Shown here one piece after another: positions 28,454 through 37,214 of a DNA stretch of 37,214 nucleotides. Made by a program: the position numbers and the translations under genes. The DNA is from Candidatus Latescibacterota bacterium. Its GTDB lineage: Bacteria > Latescibacterota > UBA2968 > UBA8231. The notes beneath the pieces are model-generated. The model worked only from the letters and a program-made list of their open reading frames with translations, was not told where the DNA came from and made no database searches. Location: positions 1-37,214 of the forward strand of contig SICG01000023.1 of the NCBI GenBank assembly GCA_009691525.1, given 5' to 3'. Each line of letters starts with the position of its first letter. Position 1 is the stretch's first letter.

Positions 28454-29065
28454 ATGAAACTTGTCGTGACCGGCGCTGACCGGCCTCTGGGTGCGCTCTT
28501 GTGCCGTGGATTGGCCCAGGGGCGCGAGGTGGTGCCCGCAGGAGCTGGTGTAGACCTGCGTTCCCCCGAAGAAGTGGCCGCGCTGCTCAAAGGGGCGCAG
28601 GCCCTCGTACACACCTTGCCCTACGATCCACCCATGGGCCGCGGCATCGAGGCTGAGGGCGAAGTGCTGGACCTGGTGGCTCGCAGCACCTACGTGATAG
28701 CACAGGCCGCGTGTAAGGCGGGCATTGGCCGGATAGTGCTGATCAGCCAGCTCTCGTTGCTGGAGGCCTATCCGGCCGAATACGAGGTGGGACCCGATTG
28801 GGAGCCCCGGCCCCGGCCCGAGGGGCTGGCCCTGGCGCCCTACATGGCTGAGTTGACCTGCCGCGAGATCGCCCGCCTCGGCAAGTTGGAGGTGATCTGT
28901 CTGCGGCTGGGGGCGCTGGACGCTCCCGAGGGGACCAGCGGCGCTGATGCGCTCAAAGCGGTGGAAGCGGCCCTGGTCTACGAGCGGAAGGAGAGGGAAT
29001 ATCATTGGATGGTGCATCACGTGGCCTCGGCAGGCCGCTTTGCGACGCGCACGGAGGGCAACTGA
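28454..29065 (+). CDS. Short NAD(P)-binding SDR/epimerase-like protein
   Basis: MKLVVTGADRPLGALLCRGLA (Rossmann) ... GAQALVHTLPYDPP ... IGRIVLISQLSLLEAYPAEYEVG ... LAPYMAELTCREIAR. Confidence 0.75.
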   Translation: MKLVVTGADRPLGALLCRGLAQGREVVPAGAGVDLRSPEEVAALLKGAQALVHTLPYDPPMGRGIEAEGEVLDLVARSTYVIAQAACKAGIGRIVLISQLSLLEAYPAEYEVGPDWEPRPRPEGLALAPYMAELTCREIARLGKLEVICLRLGALDAPEGTSGADALKAVEAALVYERKEREYHWMVHHVASAGRFATRTEGN

Positions 29066-29066
29066 A

Positions 29067-29873
29067 ATGGCGGCGGTAAAAAAAGGCAAAGTGGTGATTT
29101 TTGGCGCCGGCGGCCCGGTGGGCGCGGCGGCCATCCAGGTCCTCAAGGATCATTATACGTTGCGGGTGACAGATCTCAAGCCCATGGCCGAGATTGCCGC
29201 GGCCCCCTCGCCCCAGGGCCCGCAGGCCCCGGTGCCCGAGTTATTGGGCGCGCCTCACGAAAACCGGGTGGTGGATATCACCCAGTACGAGCAGGTGCTG
29301 GAAGCCTGCAAGGGCATGGATGCGGCGATCAACCTGACGGTGGTGCGGCCCCATCCAGTGTTGGCCTTTAGGGTCAGTATGGTGGGTGCCTTCAACCTGG
29401 CCAAGGCAGCGGCCGAGTGCAAACTGAAACGCCTGATCCATACCGGGCCGTACCACACCGCCATGGGCCACGAGGCGGATTACTGGAACGATTTTCAGGT
29501 CGCCCCCGAGGTGCCCCTACATCCGGGGGACGACCTGTACGCGCTGACCAAGTACCTGGGGCTGCAGATCACGGATACCTTTGCTCGGCAGCGCGGGCTG
29601 GAGGTACTGACCTATCTGTTCTGCAACTTCCAGCCCCGCCAGCTAGCACCCGAGGACCGGGGCCGGGGCATCCATCCCTTTGCCACTTCCTGGGAGGACA
29701 CCGGCGAATCCTTCCTCTGTGGGTTGCGCGCCCCCCCAATGCCCTCGCCCCACGAGGTCTTTTTCATCTGCGCCGACCTGCCCCACGGCAAGTTCCGCGC
29801 CGACAAGGCCGAGCGGCTGCTCAAGTGGAAGGCCAAGGACACCTTTGAGGAGTGGTACCGCAAGCGGGGGTAG
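29067..29873 (+). CDS. NAD-dependent epimerase/dehydratase family protein
   Basis: KVVIFGAGGPVGAAAIQVLKDHYTLRVTDL...AINLTVVRPHPVLAFRVSMVGAFNLAKAAAECKLKRLIHTGPYH...YALTKYLGLQITDTFARQRGLEVLTYLF. Confidence 0.85.
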   Translation: MAAVKKGKVVIFGAGGPVGAAAIQVLKDHYTLRVTDLKPMAEIAAAPSPQGPQAPVPELLGAPHENRVVDITQYEQVLEACKGMDAAINLTVVRPHPVLAFRVSMVGAFNLAKAAAECKLKRLIHTGPYHTAMGHEADYWNDFQVAPEVPLHPGDDLYALTKYLGLQITDTFARQRGLEVLTYLFCNFQPRQLAPEDRGRGIHPFATSWEDTGESFLCGLRAPPMPSPHEVFFICADLPHGKFRADKAERLLKWKAKDTFEEWYRKRG

Positions 29874-29963
29874 CGATGGGGTACTGGCAGCTCTTGTTAG
29901 ACAGCTGGGCCCAGGAGCGGGCCGGCAGTCTGGAGCCAGTTTTCGCCGAATGAGGAAGGCTCC

Positions 29964-30776
29964 TCACATGAACCAGTGCTGCTCCTGGTGCACGGCATCC
30001 CCGAAGTTGCGCATGAACTCCATTTCTTCCAAGGAGAGCGGGCCCTGGCGCAGGGCGGCCAGGTTCTCGGACAGCTGCGCCGGATTGGAAGGGGCGCTCA
30101 TACACACGTGGACTTGGGGGTTGGAGAGCACGAAGCGATAACACTGGGCCGCGGTGGGCACCGGGCCCTCCCAGCCTTTGGGCCGGCGCAGCAGGGCGCG
30201 CCAGCGGGTGGCGGTGTAGCTGACTAGCCCTGGGTGGTGGGCGGCCAAGTGGGGAAAGATTTCCTGCTCGGCGCCCCGGTGCGCGGCATTGTAACGAATC
30301 ATGAACACGTCGAGGGCCCCCTCGGCGGCCAGGCGGCCGGCAAAACGGCGGTCGTGGCAGGACAAACCCACGGCCCGCACCTTGCCTTCCTCGCGCAGCC
30401 GGCACAATTCTTCGCGGGTGCGCGGGGAGAAGTGCTCCTCCTTCATGACCCCCAAAAACAGGAACACGTCGATATAGTCGGTGCGGAACTGGCGCAGCCG
30501 TTTCTCCAAGGTGCGGCGCAGGTTCGGGTGGCCGAAGCCCAGGTTGTATGCGCCAGTGGCCAACACGCAGTGCTCGCGCCGGCTGGCGAAGACCTCGCGC
30601 AGGGTGCGCACCATCTGCCCATCGATGCCGTAGGCAAAGAAGTAGTTGAGCCCCTCGTCCAGGGCCTGGTGGATGGTTTTTTTGCCGGGGCGGTAGGTGG
30701 CTGACAGGCCCAGCCGGCATACGGGCATGCCGGTGCTACCCAGCAGGGTGTGGGTGAAGTCAGGCGTCTGTTCCAT
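29964..30776 (-). CDS. Aldo/keto reductase
   Basis: LLGSTGMPVCRLGLSATYRPGKKTIHQALDEGLNYFFAYG...LRQFRTDYIDVFLFLGVMKEEHFSPRTREELCRLREEGKVRAVGLSCHDRRFAG. Confidence 0.9.
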   Translation of the reverse strand: MEQTPDFTHTLLGSTGMPVCRLGLSATYRPGKKTIHQALDEGLNYFFAYGIDGQMVRTLREVFASRREHCVLATGAYNLGFGHPNLRRTLEKRLRQFRTDYIDVFLFLGVMKEEHFSPRTREELCRLREEGKVRAVGLSCHDRRFAGRLAAEGALDVFMIRYNAAHRGAEQEIFPHLAAHHPGLVSYTATRWRALLRRPKGWEGPVPTAAQCYRFVLSNPQVHVCMSAPSNPAQLSENLAALRQGPLSLEEMEFMRNFGDAVHQEQHWFM

Positions 30777-30784
30777 GGCGATCC

Positions 30785-31828
30785 TCAGCTGAGTTGCTGC
30801 CGCAGCGGCAGCCAGTGCTCGTCGAGCCAGCGCAGCGGTTCCTCGGCCTGGCGCGAAAAGAAGCGGAAGCGCTGATCCGGGGCGACCTTGGCCATGCCCT
30901 CCAGGCGCATGGAGATCCAGCGGCCGGCAAAGGCGCGGGGGAGGGCGTCCAACTCGGCCGGGGCAAGAGGCGAGACCTCCTGGTAGGCCCGCAGGAAGGC
31001 GGCGCAGCGGTCGGGGTCGAACTGGGCCGCGTCGGTGAGCGACCAGATATCCCCCGCGTCGATGCGGCGGGGCAGGGTGGCAAAAAAATACAACCCATCG
31101 GCCACATCGCGGCAGCGGGTGCCCGGCACGGCCCAGTCCAGATCGAAAATACCCACCACCTGCCCCTGGCCGGAGAAGAGCAGGTTGGCCGGGGTGTAGT
31201 CCCCGTGTATCACCCAGCCTTCCAGAGGGGCATACGCAGTCCCCGCGTAGGTGCGCTCCTGTTCGGCCGCCCTGGCCAGGAAGCGGTCCACCAGCGCCTC
31301 CTCCTCGGAATTGATTGTCAGTTTTCGGACGGCTGCCAGATTTTCGCGCTGTAGTTGCGGGTCATCCATGCGGCTGCTCGTCGCACCGGAAAAGCCCAGG
31401 GTGGTGTATTGGGCGATGGGCTCGGGCGGGCCGGCGGGCTGGTACTGCGCTGCGGCCTGGTGGAAGCGGGCCAGGGACTGGGCCGCGCTGAGCAGTTCGC
31501 CCTGCTGCTGTGGGTCGAAGGATCGGCCAGTGACAAAAGGGTAGAGTTCGTACACTCCCTCTGGCCGGCGCAGCCAGAGCTGGCCAGAGGTCGTTTTTAG
31601 GGCGCAGACCGTGGGCATGCCCCGGGCGACCAGGTGGGCGCGCAATCCATGGTCAAAGGCCAAGCGTGCCTCGCCCGAGGTGCGGGCGCCCCGGCGGCGC
31701 AGGAAATACTCGCCCTGGGTAGAAATAACCCTCCAGGTGCGGCCCGCCGTGCCGCCGCCCGGCTCCAACGCCAAGTATTTACCAACCTCGTAGGCGGCCA
31801 GGACCTGGCGGATATCGCTGCTCTCCAT
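30785..31828 (-). CDS. Aminoglycoside phosphotransferase (APH)/choline-homoserine kinase-like protein
   Basis: EGWVIHGDYTPANLLFSGQGQVVGIFDLDWAVPGTRCRDVADGLYFFATLP, with the APH catalytic HGDxxxxNxL and DxD motifs. Start set to ATG 31828. Confidence 0.88.
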   Translation of the reverse strand: MESSDIRQVLAAYEVGKYLALEPGGGTAGRTWRVISTQGEYFLRRRGARTSGEARLAFDHGLRAHLVARGMPTVCALKTTSGQLWLRRPEGVYELYPFVTGRSFDPQQQGELLSAAQSLARFHQAAAQYQPAGPPEPIAQYTTLGFSGATSSRMDDPQLQRENLAAVRKLTINSEEEALVDRFLARAAEQERTYAGTAYAPLEGWVIHGDYTPANLLFSGQGQVVGIFDLDWAVPGTRCRDVADGLYFFATLPRRIDAGDIWSLTDAAQFDPDRCAAFLRAYQEVSPLAPAELDALPRAFAGRWISMRLEGMAKVAPDQRFRFFSRQAEEPLRWLDEHWLPLRQQLS

Positions 31829-31918
31829 TTTTCGGCGCTGGTTGACGATCGATTGTTTGCGCAACTTACAGGGTACAGTAAACAAGGGCAGCGGGTTGCG
31901 CCATAGGAGGAGCAAGGC

Positions 31919-32300
31919 ATGAGCGGCGAATGGACGCAGTGGCGGGGCGACAAGCAGCGCACCGGACGGGCTGGAGTGGCCGGACGGATCTCGCGGCCTC
32001 GGATCGACTGGAAACATTTCGCCGGCTGTCGCGAGGACTGGATCAGCATCGGGCCGGGCAATGGGGGGCGGCTGGTGTTGCCCACCGGGGAGATGGAGGC
32101 GGTGTCGCGCCAGTACGGATTGGCCGGCTACCTCGATGTGGACGGCTCGGGTCAGTTGGTCAAGGTCGCCGAGTCAACGGGGAGCCAGTTCTACCTTCGT
32201 GCCCTTGATCCTCTTTGCCGATGTGGACGGCGACGGGTTGGCCGAGATTCTGGCGCCTTGCAGCGATGGGTATCTGTACTGTGTGAGGGGAGAGGGATGA
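31919..32300 (+). pseudogene. Remnant of a PQQ/VCBS (FG-GAP)-type repeat protein with internal frameshift
   Basis: AGGAGG then ATG 31919: MSGEWTQWRGDKQRTGRAG...GYLDVDGSGQLVKVAESTGSQFY. The C-terminal half is in another frame: ...ILFADVDGDGLAEILAPCSDGYLYCVRGEG* ends at 32300, overlapping the next ATG (32297) as ATGA. Confidence 0.65.
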
Positions 32301-35300
32301 TGATGGTTACCATGAGGCTGCTGAGGGGGCGTCGGGGAATGACCCATTCCGGACCTTTCCCCAGGCGCGGTCCTTTTCCCCTGCTCGCTCTGGCTCCGCT
32401 ACCCCACCTCCCAACCCCTCGGACCTTCCCTGCCCGACCACTCCCCGGGAAAGGCCTCCAGGGTCATTTCCCCGCCGCCGGGTGGCTGGCGTTACCGCTG
32501 TTGTTCTGCCTGGTCCTGGTTGCAGAGGCCCAGCAGGTGCAGGTGCCCAATCCTTCTTTTGAGGTGGGGCAGGGGCAGCCGGCGGGATGGTTGCTGGAGG
32601 GAGAGGGGCAGTGGATCGAAGGCGGCGCCGAGGGTGAGCGGGCGCTGGCAGTGAGGGGCGATGGGGAGAGCACCAGCTTCTGGCGCTCGGGGCTGCTATC
32701 TATGAAGCCGGGCGGGTTGTACCTGCTTCGCTTCATGGCCCGCAGCCTGGAAGGTGGTGGCGGCACGCCCACCAGCGGGCCGGTCTTCTGCAACCGCGAT
32801 CTGGGCGACCTGGGCAGGCAGTGGAGCGAGCAGACCTCGGTGTTCCAGGCGCCCGATTCCCTGGACGCGGAGCGGGCCTGGCTGCGTTTTGGCCAGTGGC
32901 ACCTCAAGGGTAGGGTAGCCTTCGATGCCGTGTCGCTGGCCGAGGCCCAACCGGTGTACACTCGCCAGGGTGAGGTATTGTTGGGCGAGGGCGAAGAGAT
33001 CGACGGCCGGCGCTACACCTTCGCGGCCCCTTTTCACAGCTCCTCGCGCAATCACAGCCGGCCTCTGGCGGCTCAGCGCTGCGACTTCAACACCAACCGC
33101 TGGATCTTTGGCGCCGGCAGCTACGTGATCTACCGCCACGAGCTGGCTGGTCGTCCACAGCGCGGTGCCAAGGTGGCCGTGACCATCGGGTACTACCAGG
33201 CCGGGGAGTTGGTGGTGGAGGCCAGCGCCGATGGCGAGCGATGGCGCGAGTTGGGCGCGCTGGGCAAAGCGGGCAGCCGCAGTCTGGCCCTGCCCGGCGA
33301 GTTGCTGCCGGCGTCGGCAATCTGGATCCGGCTGCGTGCCCGGGCCAAAGCAGCGTTGGGGCTGGACTCGGCCCCGGGGTCCTTCCAGGTCCACAGCTAT
33401 ACCTATGGCTCGATAGTAGAAGACGCGTCACTGCGCCTTCAGGGGCATACCCAGTTTGTCGTGATCCAGGGCACTGATCCCCGGTTGAAGGTGCAGGTCA
33501 GGGGTCTGGGTGAACAGGTGCCGGGGGGGGACAACCGCATCGCGGTGCAGGTGGAAAACACCACCGGGGAGACCCTTTCCCTGCCTCAACAGGTGCGGGT
33601 GGTGAAGGATGGAGAGACGACGGTGTTCGTCCGGGCGAGTGATGCCGAACTCCCCCCTGGTCTCAGGGTGCTCTATCCACCCTACGAACTCCCCGGCGAT
33701 GGCAGCTTTTGGGTTGAGTATTCCTTAGGCGAATTCCGCGCCGGGGCCGGGGTTTACCTGGCGTCGCTCTATGCCACCAGGTACGGGGAACAGTTGCCCG
33801 GGTCGAGTGAAGCTGTGGGCCTGTGGTGGGCTTCCTCCGGGTATAAGGTGAGCCGGCAGCGGCCCCTGCCTCAGGCCAAAGGGCAGGCCCTGCGCATCCG
33901 CGCTGCCGGCGACGAACGCGAGGCTGCCCAACTGGTGGTGCGGTCCGTCCAGGCATTGCGCGGTCTGTGGGCGAAGCCACAGGAATTGGTCGGACCAGAA
34001 GGGCATCACATCGCGGCCGGGCAGATTGAGATTCTGCGCGTGGCCTATGTGCCGGTGGCCCAGCCTTCCGACTACAGCGGCGCGGCTGCGCTCTGGCCCG
34101 ATCCCCTGCCGCCGCTGGACCGGCCCATCGACATGCCCGCCGGGATCAATCAACCCCTGTGGGTGCGGGTCCACGTGCCCCCAGGGACGCCGGCCGGTCG
34201 ATACACCGGCGTCATCGAACTGCAGGCCGAAGGGTTCAGCGCCCAGGTGCCTCTGCAAGTGGAGGTCTACGATTTTGAGTTGCCCCGGCGCATGACTTGT
34301 ACCACTGCTTTTGGCTTCTCGCCCGAAGAGGTCTTTCGCTACCAGAAGCTCTCCGACCCGCAGGACAAACGGGCCGTGTTAGATTTGTACACGGAGAATT
34401 TCAGCGCCCACCGGATCTCGCCCTATGACCCGGTGCCCCTCGATCACTTTGAGGTGAAATGGTCGCCCACGGTGAAGCCCAGTTTCTTGTGGCAGGACTG
34501 GGACCGGGCCATGAGCCGGGCCATCGACACGCTCGGCTTCAACTCCTTTCGCCTGCCGGTGCTGGGCCTGGGCAGCGGCACCTATCAGAATCGGACCGAG
34601 CCCAAGTTGCAGGGTTTCGGGGAAAAGAGTCCGCAGTACCGGGAGGGCCTGCGCGCCTACCTGGGGGCCCTGGAGCAGCATCTGACGAAAAAGGGCTGGC
34701 TGGACGAGGCGTACGTGTACTGGTTCGACGAACCAGAGCCCAAGGACTACCCCTTTGTGATGGGAGGGTTTGCCAAGTTGAAGGCGCACGCCCCCCGCAT
34801 CCGCCGCATGCTCACCGAGCAGGTGGAGCCCGCGCTGATAGGCGGCCCGAATATCTGGTGCGCCCTCACCCCGGAGTACGATTCCACTGCGGTGGCGCAG
34901 CGCCAGCAGGGCGGGGATTCGTTTTGGTGGTACGTGTGTACCTCTCCCAAAGCGCCCTATGCCGGGCTCTTCATCGATCACCCGGCGACCGAAATGCGGG
35001 TCTGGCTGTGGCAGACCTGGCAGCACCACTTGCAGGGGGTGCTGGTGTGGCAAACCAATTACTGGACCAGCGACGCGGCGTACCCTGATCGCCCACAAAA
35101 CCCCTATGCCGATCCGATGAGCTGGGTAAGTGGGTACAGCACCGAAAAAGGCAACAAGCTGCCCTGGGGCAACGGGGACGGCCGCTTTCTCTATCCCCCC
35201 GAAGCAGCGGCCAGCGGCCAGGCGCATGAGCCGGTGCTGAGTGGACCAGTGGACAGCATGCGCTGGGAAATGCTGCGCGACGGGATCGAGGACTACGAGT

Positions 35301-35494
35301 ATTTTGTTATGCTCAAGAGGCTGCTGGCCGAGCGGGGCGCCACCTTGGGGGTGGAGGAGCGCCGCCAGTACGAGGCGCTGCTGCAGGTGCCCGAGGCGGT
35401 GAGCGCGAACCTGACCCGCTTCACCGACGATCCGGCGCCCCTCGAAGCGCACCGCGACCAACTGGCGCGGGCCATCGAGATGCTGGGCCGCTGA
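32297..35494 (+). CDS. Large secreted DUF4091-domain (glycoside hydrolase-like) protein
   Basis: Hydrophobic signal-like GWLALPLLFCLVLVAEAQQ, then a jelly-roll-like region VPNPSFEVGQGQPAGWLLEGEGQWIEGG. The central region resembles a (beta/alpha)8 fold. The C-terminus SMRWEMLRDGIEDYEYFVMLKRLLAE is the DUF4091 hallmark. Confidence 0.85.
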   Translation: MMMVTMRLLRGRRGMTHSGPFPRRGPFPLLALAPLPHLPTPRTFPARPLPGKGLQGHFPAAGWLALPLLFCLVLVAEAQQVQVPNPSFEVGQGQPAGWLLEGEGQWIEGGAEGERALAVRGDGESTSFWRSGLLSMKPGGLYLLRFMARSLEGGGGTPTSGPVFCNRDLGDLGRQWSEQTSVFQAPDSLDAERAWLRFGQWHLKGRVAFDAVSLAEAQPVYTRQGEVLLGEGEEIDGRRYTFAAPFHSSSRNHSRPLAAQRCDFNTNRWIFGAGSYVIYRHELAGRPQRGAKVAVTIGYYQAGELVVEASADGERWRELGALGKAGSRSLALPGELLPASAIWIRLRARAKAALGLDSAPGSFQVHSYTYGSIVEDASLRLQGHTQFVVIQGTDPRLKVQVRGLGEQVPGGDNRIAVQVENTTGETLSLPQQVRVVKDGETTVFVRASDAELPPGLRVLYPPYELPGDGSFWVEYSLGEFRAGAGVYLASLYATRYGEQLPGSSEAVGLWWASSGYKVSRQRPLPQAKGQALRIRAAGDEREAAQLVVRSVQALRGLWAKPQELVGPEGHHIAAGQIEILRVAYVPVAQPSDYSGAAALWPDPLPPLDRPIDMPAGINQPLWVRVHVPPGTPAGRYTGVIELQAEGFSAQVPLQVEVYDFELPRRMTCTTAFGFSPEEVFRYQKLSDPQDKRAVLDLYTENFSAHRISPYDPVPLDHFEVKWSPTVKPSFLWQDWDRAMSRAIDTLGFNSFRLPVLGLGSGTYQNRTEPKLQGFGEKSPQYREGLRAYLGALEQHLTKKGWLDEAYVYWFDEPEPKDYPFVMGGFAKLKAHAPRIRRMLTEQVEPALIGGPNIWCALTPEYDSTAVAQRQQGGDSFWWYVCTSPKAPYAGLFIDHPATEMRVWLWQTWQHHLQGVLVWQTNYWTSDAAYPDRPQNPYADPMSWVSGYSTEKGNKLPWGNGDGRFLYPPEAAASGQAHEPVLSGPVDSMRWEMLRDGIEDYEYFVMLKRLLAERGATLGVEERRQYEALLQVPEAVSANLTRFTDDPAPLEAHRDQLARAIEMLGR

Positions 35495-35506
35495 GGGGGT
35501 GCGATT

Positions 35507-36277
35507 CTACTTCAACCCCATTTCCACCCAGGGGGCGCACATGGACCGCAGGCGTAGACTGGGGTGGTGGAGAAATTGGTCGGTGAAGAGCCGGCTTGGT
35601 CGGCGGTATTGCAGTTTCTCGCCCAGGCCCAGGGTGCCCGAGTGGTTCTCGCGCAGGCGGGCCAGGTCAGCGGCAGTGGTGGGTGGCGGGGCGAAGTTGA
35701 GGGCCAGGTGGCGTCGGCCCGGGGGGCCACCAAAGGAAGCGTGCCAGAGGTTCATGTTGGCGAAGAGCACGTCCCCTGGCTGGGTCTCGCAGGGCAGGGC
35801 GGGCAGGTCCTGGCCGGCCACCCCGAGCTTGGCCACGGGTTTGAGCTGCTGGTGGTAGGGCAGTAAGTGGGAGCCGGGCAGCACGCGCAGGCAGCCGGTG
35901 TCGCGGGTGAGGGGATCGAGGTAGAGCGAGACCTTCATGGGCGGATAGTCGAGGCGGGTGCCGTCGGGATGCCAATTGGTGTCGCCCACGTACAGGTTGC
36001 CCTCGGAGCAGAGCCAGGCAAAGCCGGGGCCCAGCAGATTCTCCACGGTCTGGTAGATGCGATCGCCCTCGGCTAGGCGAGTGAACGAGGGAGATTGCTC
36101 GACGATGCCGTAAAGGGACTGGCGGCTCTGGCCGGGAAAGGGCTGGCCCTGGCGCTCGCGGTTGAGCCGCTCGTCGAACTCGCAGCTGATGGCGGCCATT
36201 TCATCGGGACTGAAGAGTTGCCGCTCTAGCAGAAAGCCGAAGGTCTGGAAGAATGTCCGTTTTTCGTCGCTGGTCAT
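35507..36277 (-). CDS. Phytanoyl-CoA dioxygenase (PhyH) family protein
   Basis: FGFLLERQLFSPDEMAAISCEFDERL..., WHPDGTRLDYPPMKVSLYLDPLTRDTGCLRVLPGSHLLPYHQQL (HxD), and LWHASFGGPPGRRHLALNFA. Confidence 0.92.
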   Translation of the reverse strand: MTSDEKRTFFQTFGFLLERQLFSPDEMAAISCEFDERLNRERQGQPFPGQSRQSLYGIVEQSPSFTRLAEGDRIYQTVENLLGPGFAWLCSEGNLYVGDTNWHPDGTRLDYPPMKVSLYLDPLTRDTGCLRVLPGSHLLPYHQQLKPVAKLGVAGQDLPALPCETQPGDVLFANMNLWHASFGGPPGRRHLALNFAPPPTTAADLARLRENHSGTLGLGEKLQYRRPSRLFTDQFLHHPSLRLRSMCAPWVEMGLK

Positions 36278-37214
36278 CTCAGGCCGGCCCCTTCGATCCG
36301 GTACAGGTGTACTGCGTACTCGCCGAACTCGTCGGCGAAGCTGCCGTCTTTTACTTCAAGGTGCCGATCCTCGCCCAGCACCTCCACACTTTTCCTGCCT
36401 TTGACGCCGCTGAGCTGGAAGGTCCCGGCCGTCGATCCGGGGTGCATGGCGGCGGCGAAGACATAGAGGTCGCCCCCGTATTCCTTGGCCATCAGGTCGA
36501 TGGGCACGGCGCTGGAGGTCACTTGCGCTCGCTCGGCGATGGGGCGGTTGAGCACTGGGGCCAGTTCGCTGATCTGCTGGTTGATGGCGGTGACCGCCGC
36601 CAGCATCTCGGGATCTTGCAGCAGCCGGGCCTCAACGAAAACCGGTTCCCACTCGTGAACAAAGTAGATAATCCCCCGCGAGCCGTGGATCAGCGACATC
36701 CACACTTCGGCGCGGACCTGGGAGGGGGTGGCCTTCCGCTCGCTCTGGATGCGGGTGGTCTCGATCACGTTCCAGACGGTTTTGCCCGCTGACCACTGGC
36801 GCAGCCGGTCCACTCCCTTGGCCACGTACCACAGATAGTTCTCGCCGTCGGGCTTCTGGATGCCGGCCACTGGGTACACGTCAAAGGAAAGCACGTCGGC
36901 GCCCTTGCAATACTCCGGATAGTCCTCCCAGGGGGCACCCCGCCCCACCCACTCCTCGTTGGCCACGGCCTGGCCCAGGTTGAGCCACACCGGCCGGCTG
37001 GGGTCCTTGGCCGCGAGTTGCTGATAGTCGGCGATGATCTTGGCCGGGGGGATGGCCGGGCCCCAGCCTCCGCCGGCAACCGGCTGGGCGTTGTCCGGCT
37101 CGTCCCCGTGCATCCAGGCGATGATGGTGGGATCTTCGAGATGGTTGAGCCCCACCGCGTTCTGCTCACAGATCACCTGCATGCCCGCTGCCTGCAGGCC
37201 GGCCAGTTGTTCCT
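36274..37214 (-). CDS. Glycoside hydrolase-like (TIM-barrel, GH42/GH5-clan-like) protein, 5' end outside window
   Basis: ...EDPTIIAWMHGDEPDNAQ...VLSFDVYPV...IHGSRGIIYFVHEW.... The frame stays open to the window end (…EQLAGLQAAG MQVICEQ). The stop overlaps the PhyH start by 4 nt. Confidence 0.75.
   Translation of the reverse strand, partial: EQLAGLQAAGMQVICEQNAVGLNHLEDPTIIAWMHGDEPDNAQPVAGGGWGPAIPPAKIIADYQQLAAKDPSRPVWLNLGQAVANEEWVGRGAPWEDYPEYCKGADVLSFDVYPVAGIQKPDGENYLWYVAKGVDRLRQWSAGKTVWNVIETTRIQSERKATPSQVRAEVWMSLIHGSRGIIYFVHEWEPVFVEARLLQDPEMLAAVTAINQQISELAPVLNRPIAERAQVTSSAVPIDLMAKEYGGDLYVFAAAMHPGSTAGTFQLSGVKGRKSVEVLGEDRHLEVKDGSFADEFGEYAVHLYRIEGAGLR

Overview
GC-rich bacterial chromosomal window that looks like an environmental or MAG contig. 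The 'YPNPFNPETTIGYQLP...' C-terminal domain suggests an FCB-group relative, possibly Latescibacterota-like; this is inference only. Three parts are visible. (1) About 0.7-15.6 kb on the minus strand: a PEP-mobile-domain protein, a GT39-like glycosyltransferase, a DUF5671-like membrane protein, GH29 alpha-L-fucosidase, a VOC protein, a tightly overlapping Nramp-like / MFS / alpha-beta hydrolase / SAM-methyltransferase / beta-propeller cassette, an RlmI-like methyltransferase, a CsgG-like + SUMF1 fusion and an HD-domain phosphohydrolase. (2) 15.7-29.9 kb on the plus strand: a core cluster ndk - DUF177 - rpmF - fabH - fabD - fabG - acpP - fabF - rnc - lipoyl/octanoyltransferase - oppD - oppF - PpiD/SurA-like PPIase - GarR-like dehydrogenase - nadK - two SDR/epimerases. 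plsX is absent from its usual place. (3) 30-37.2 kb: an accessory region with an aldo/keto reductase, an APH-family kinase, a broken PQQ/VCBS-type relic, a large DUF4091 protein, a PhyH dioxygenase and a GH-like TIM-barrel protein. I saw no tRNA, rRNA, CRISPR array or transposase. The most noteworthy items are a near-consensus promoter implying a leaderless mRNA for the HD protein, back to back with the ndk/fab promoter; the fab cluster without plsX but with a LipM-like transferase; a non-canonical Nramp-like transporter heading an overlapping cassette; a methyltransferase cut within its motif at the start of the next gene; and a frameshifted VCBS relic. None of these amounts to a clearly new system. 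They are leads.
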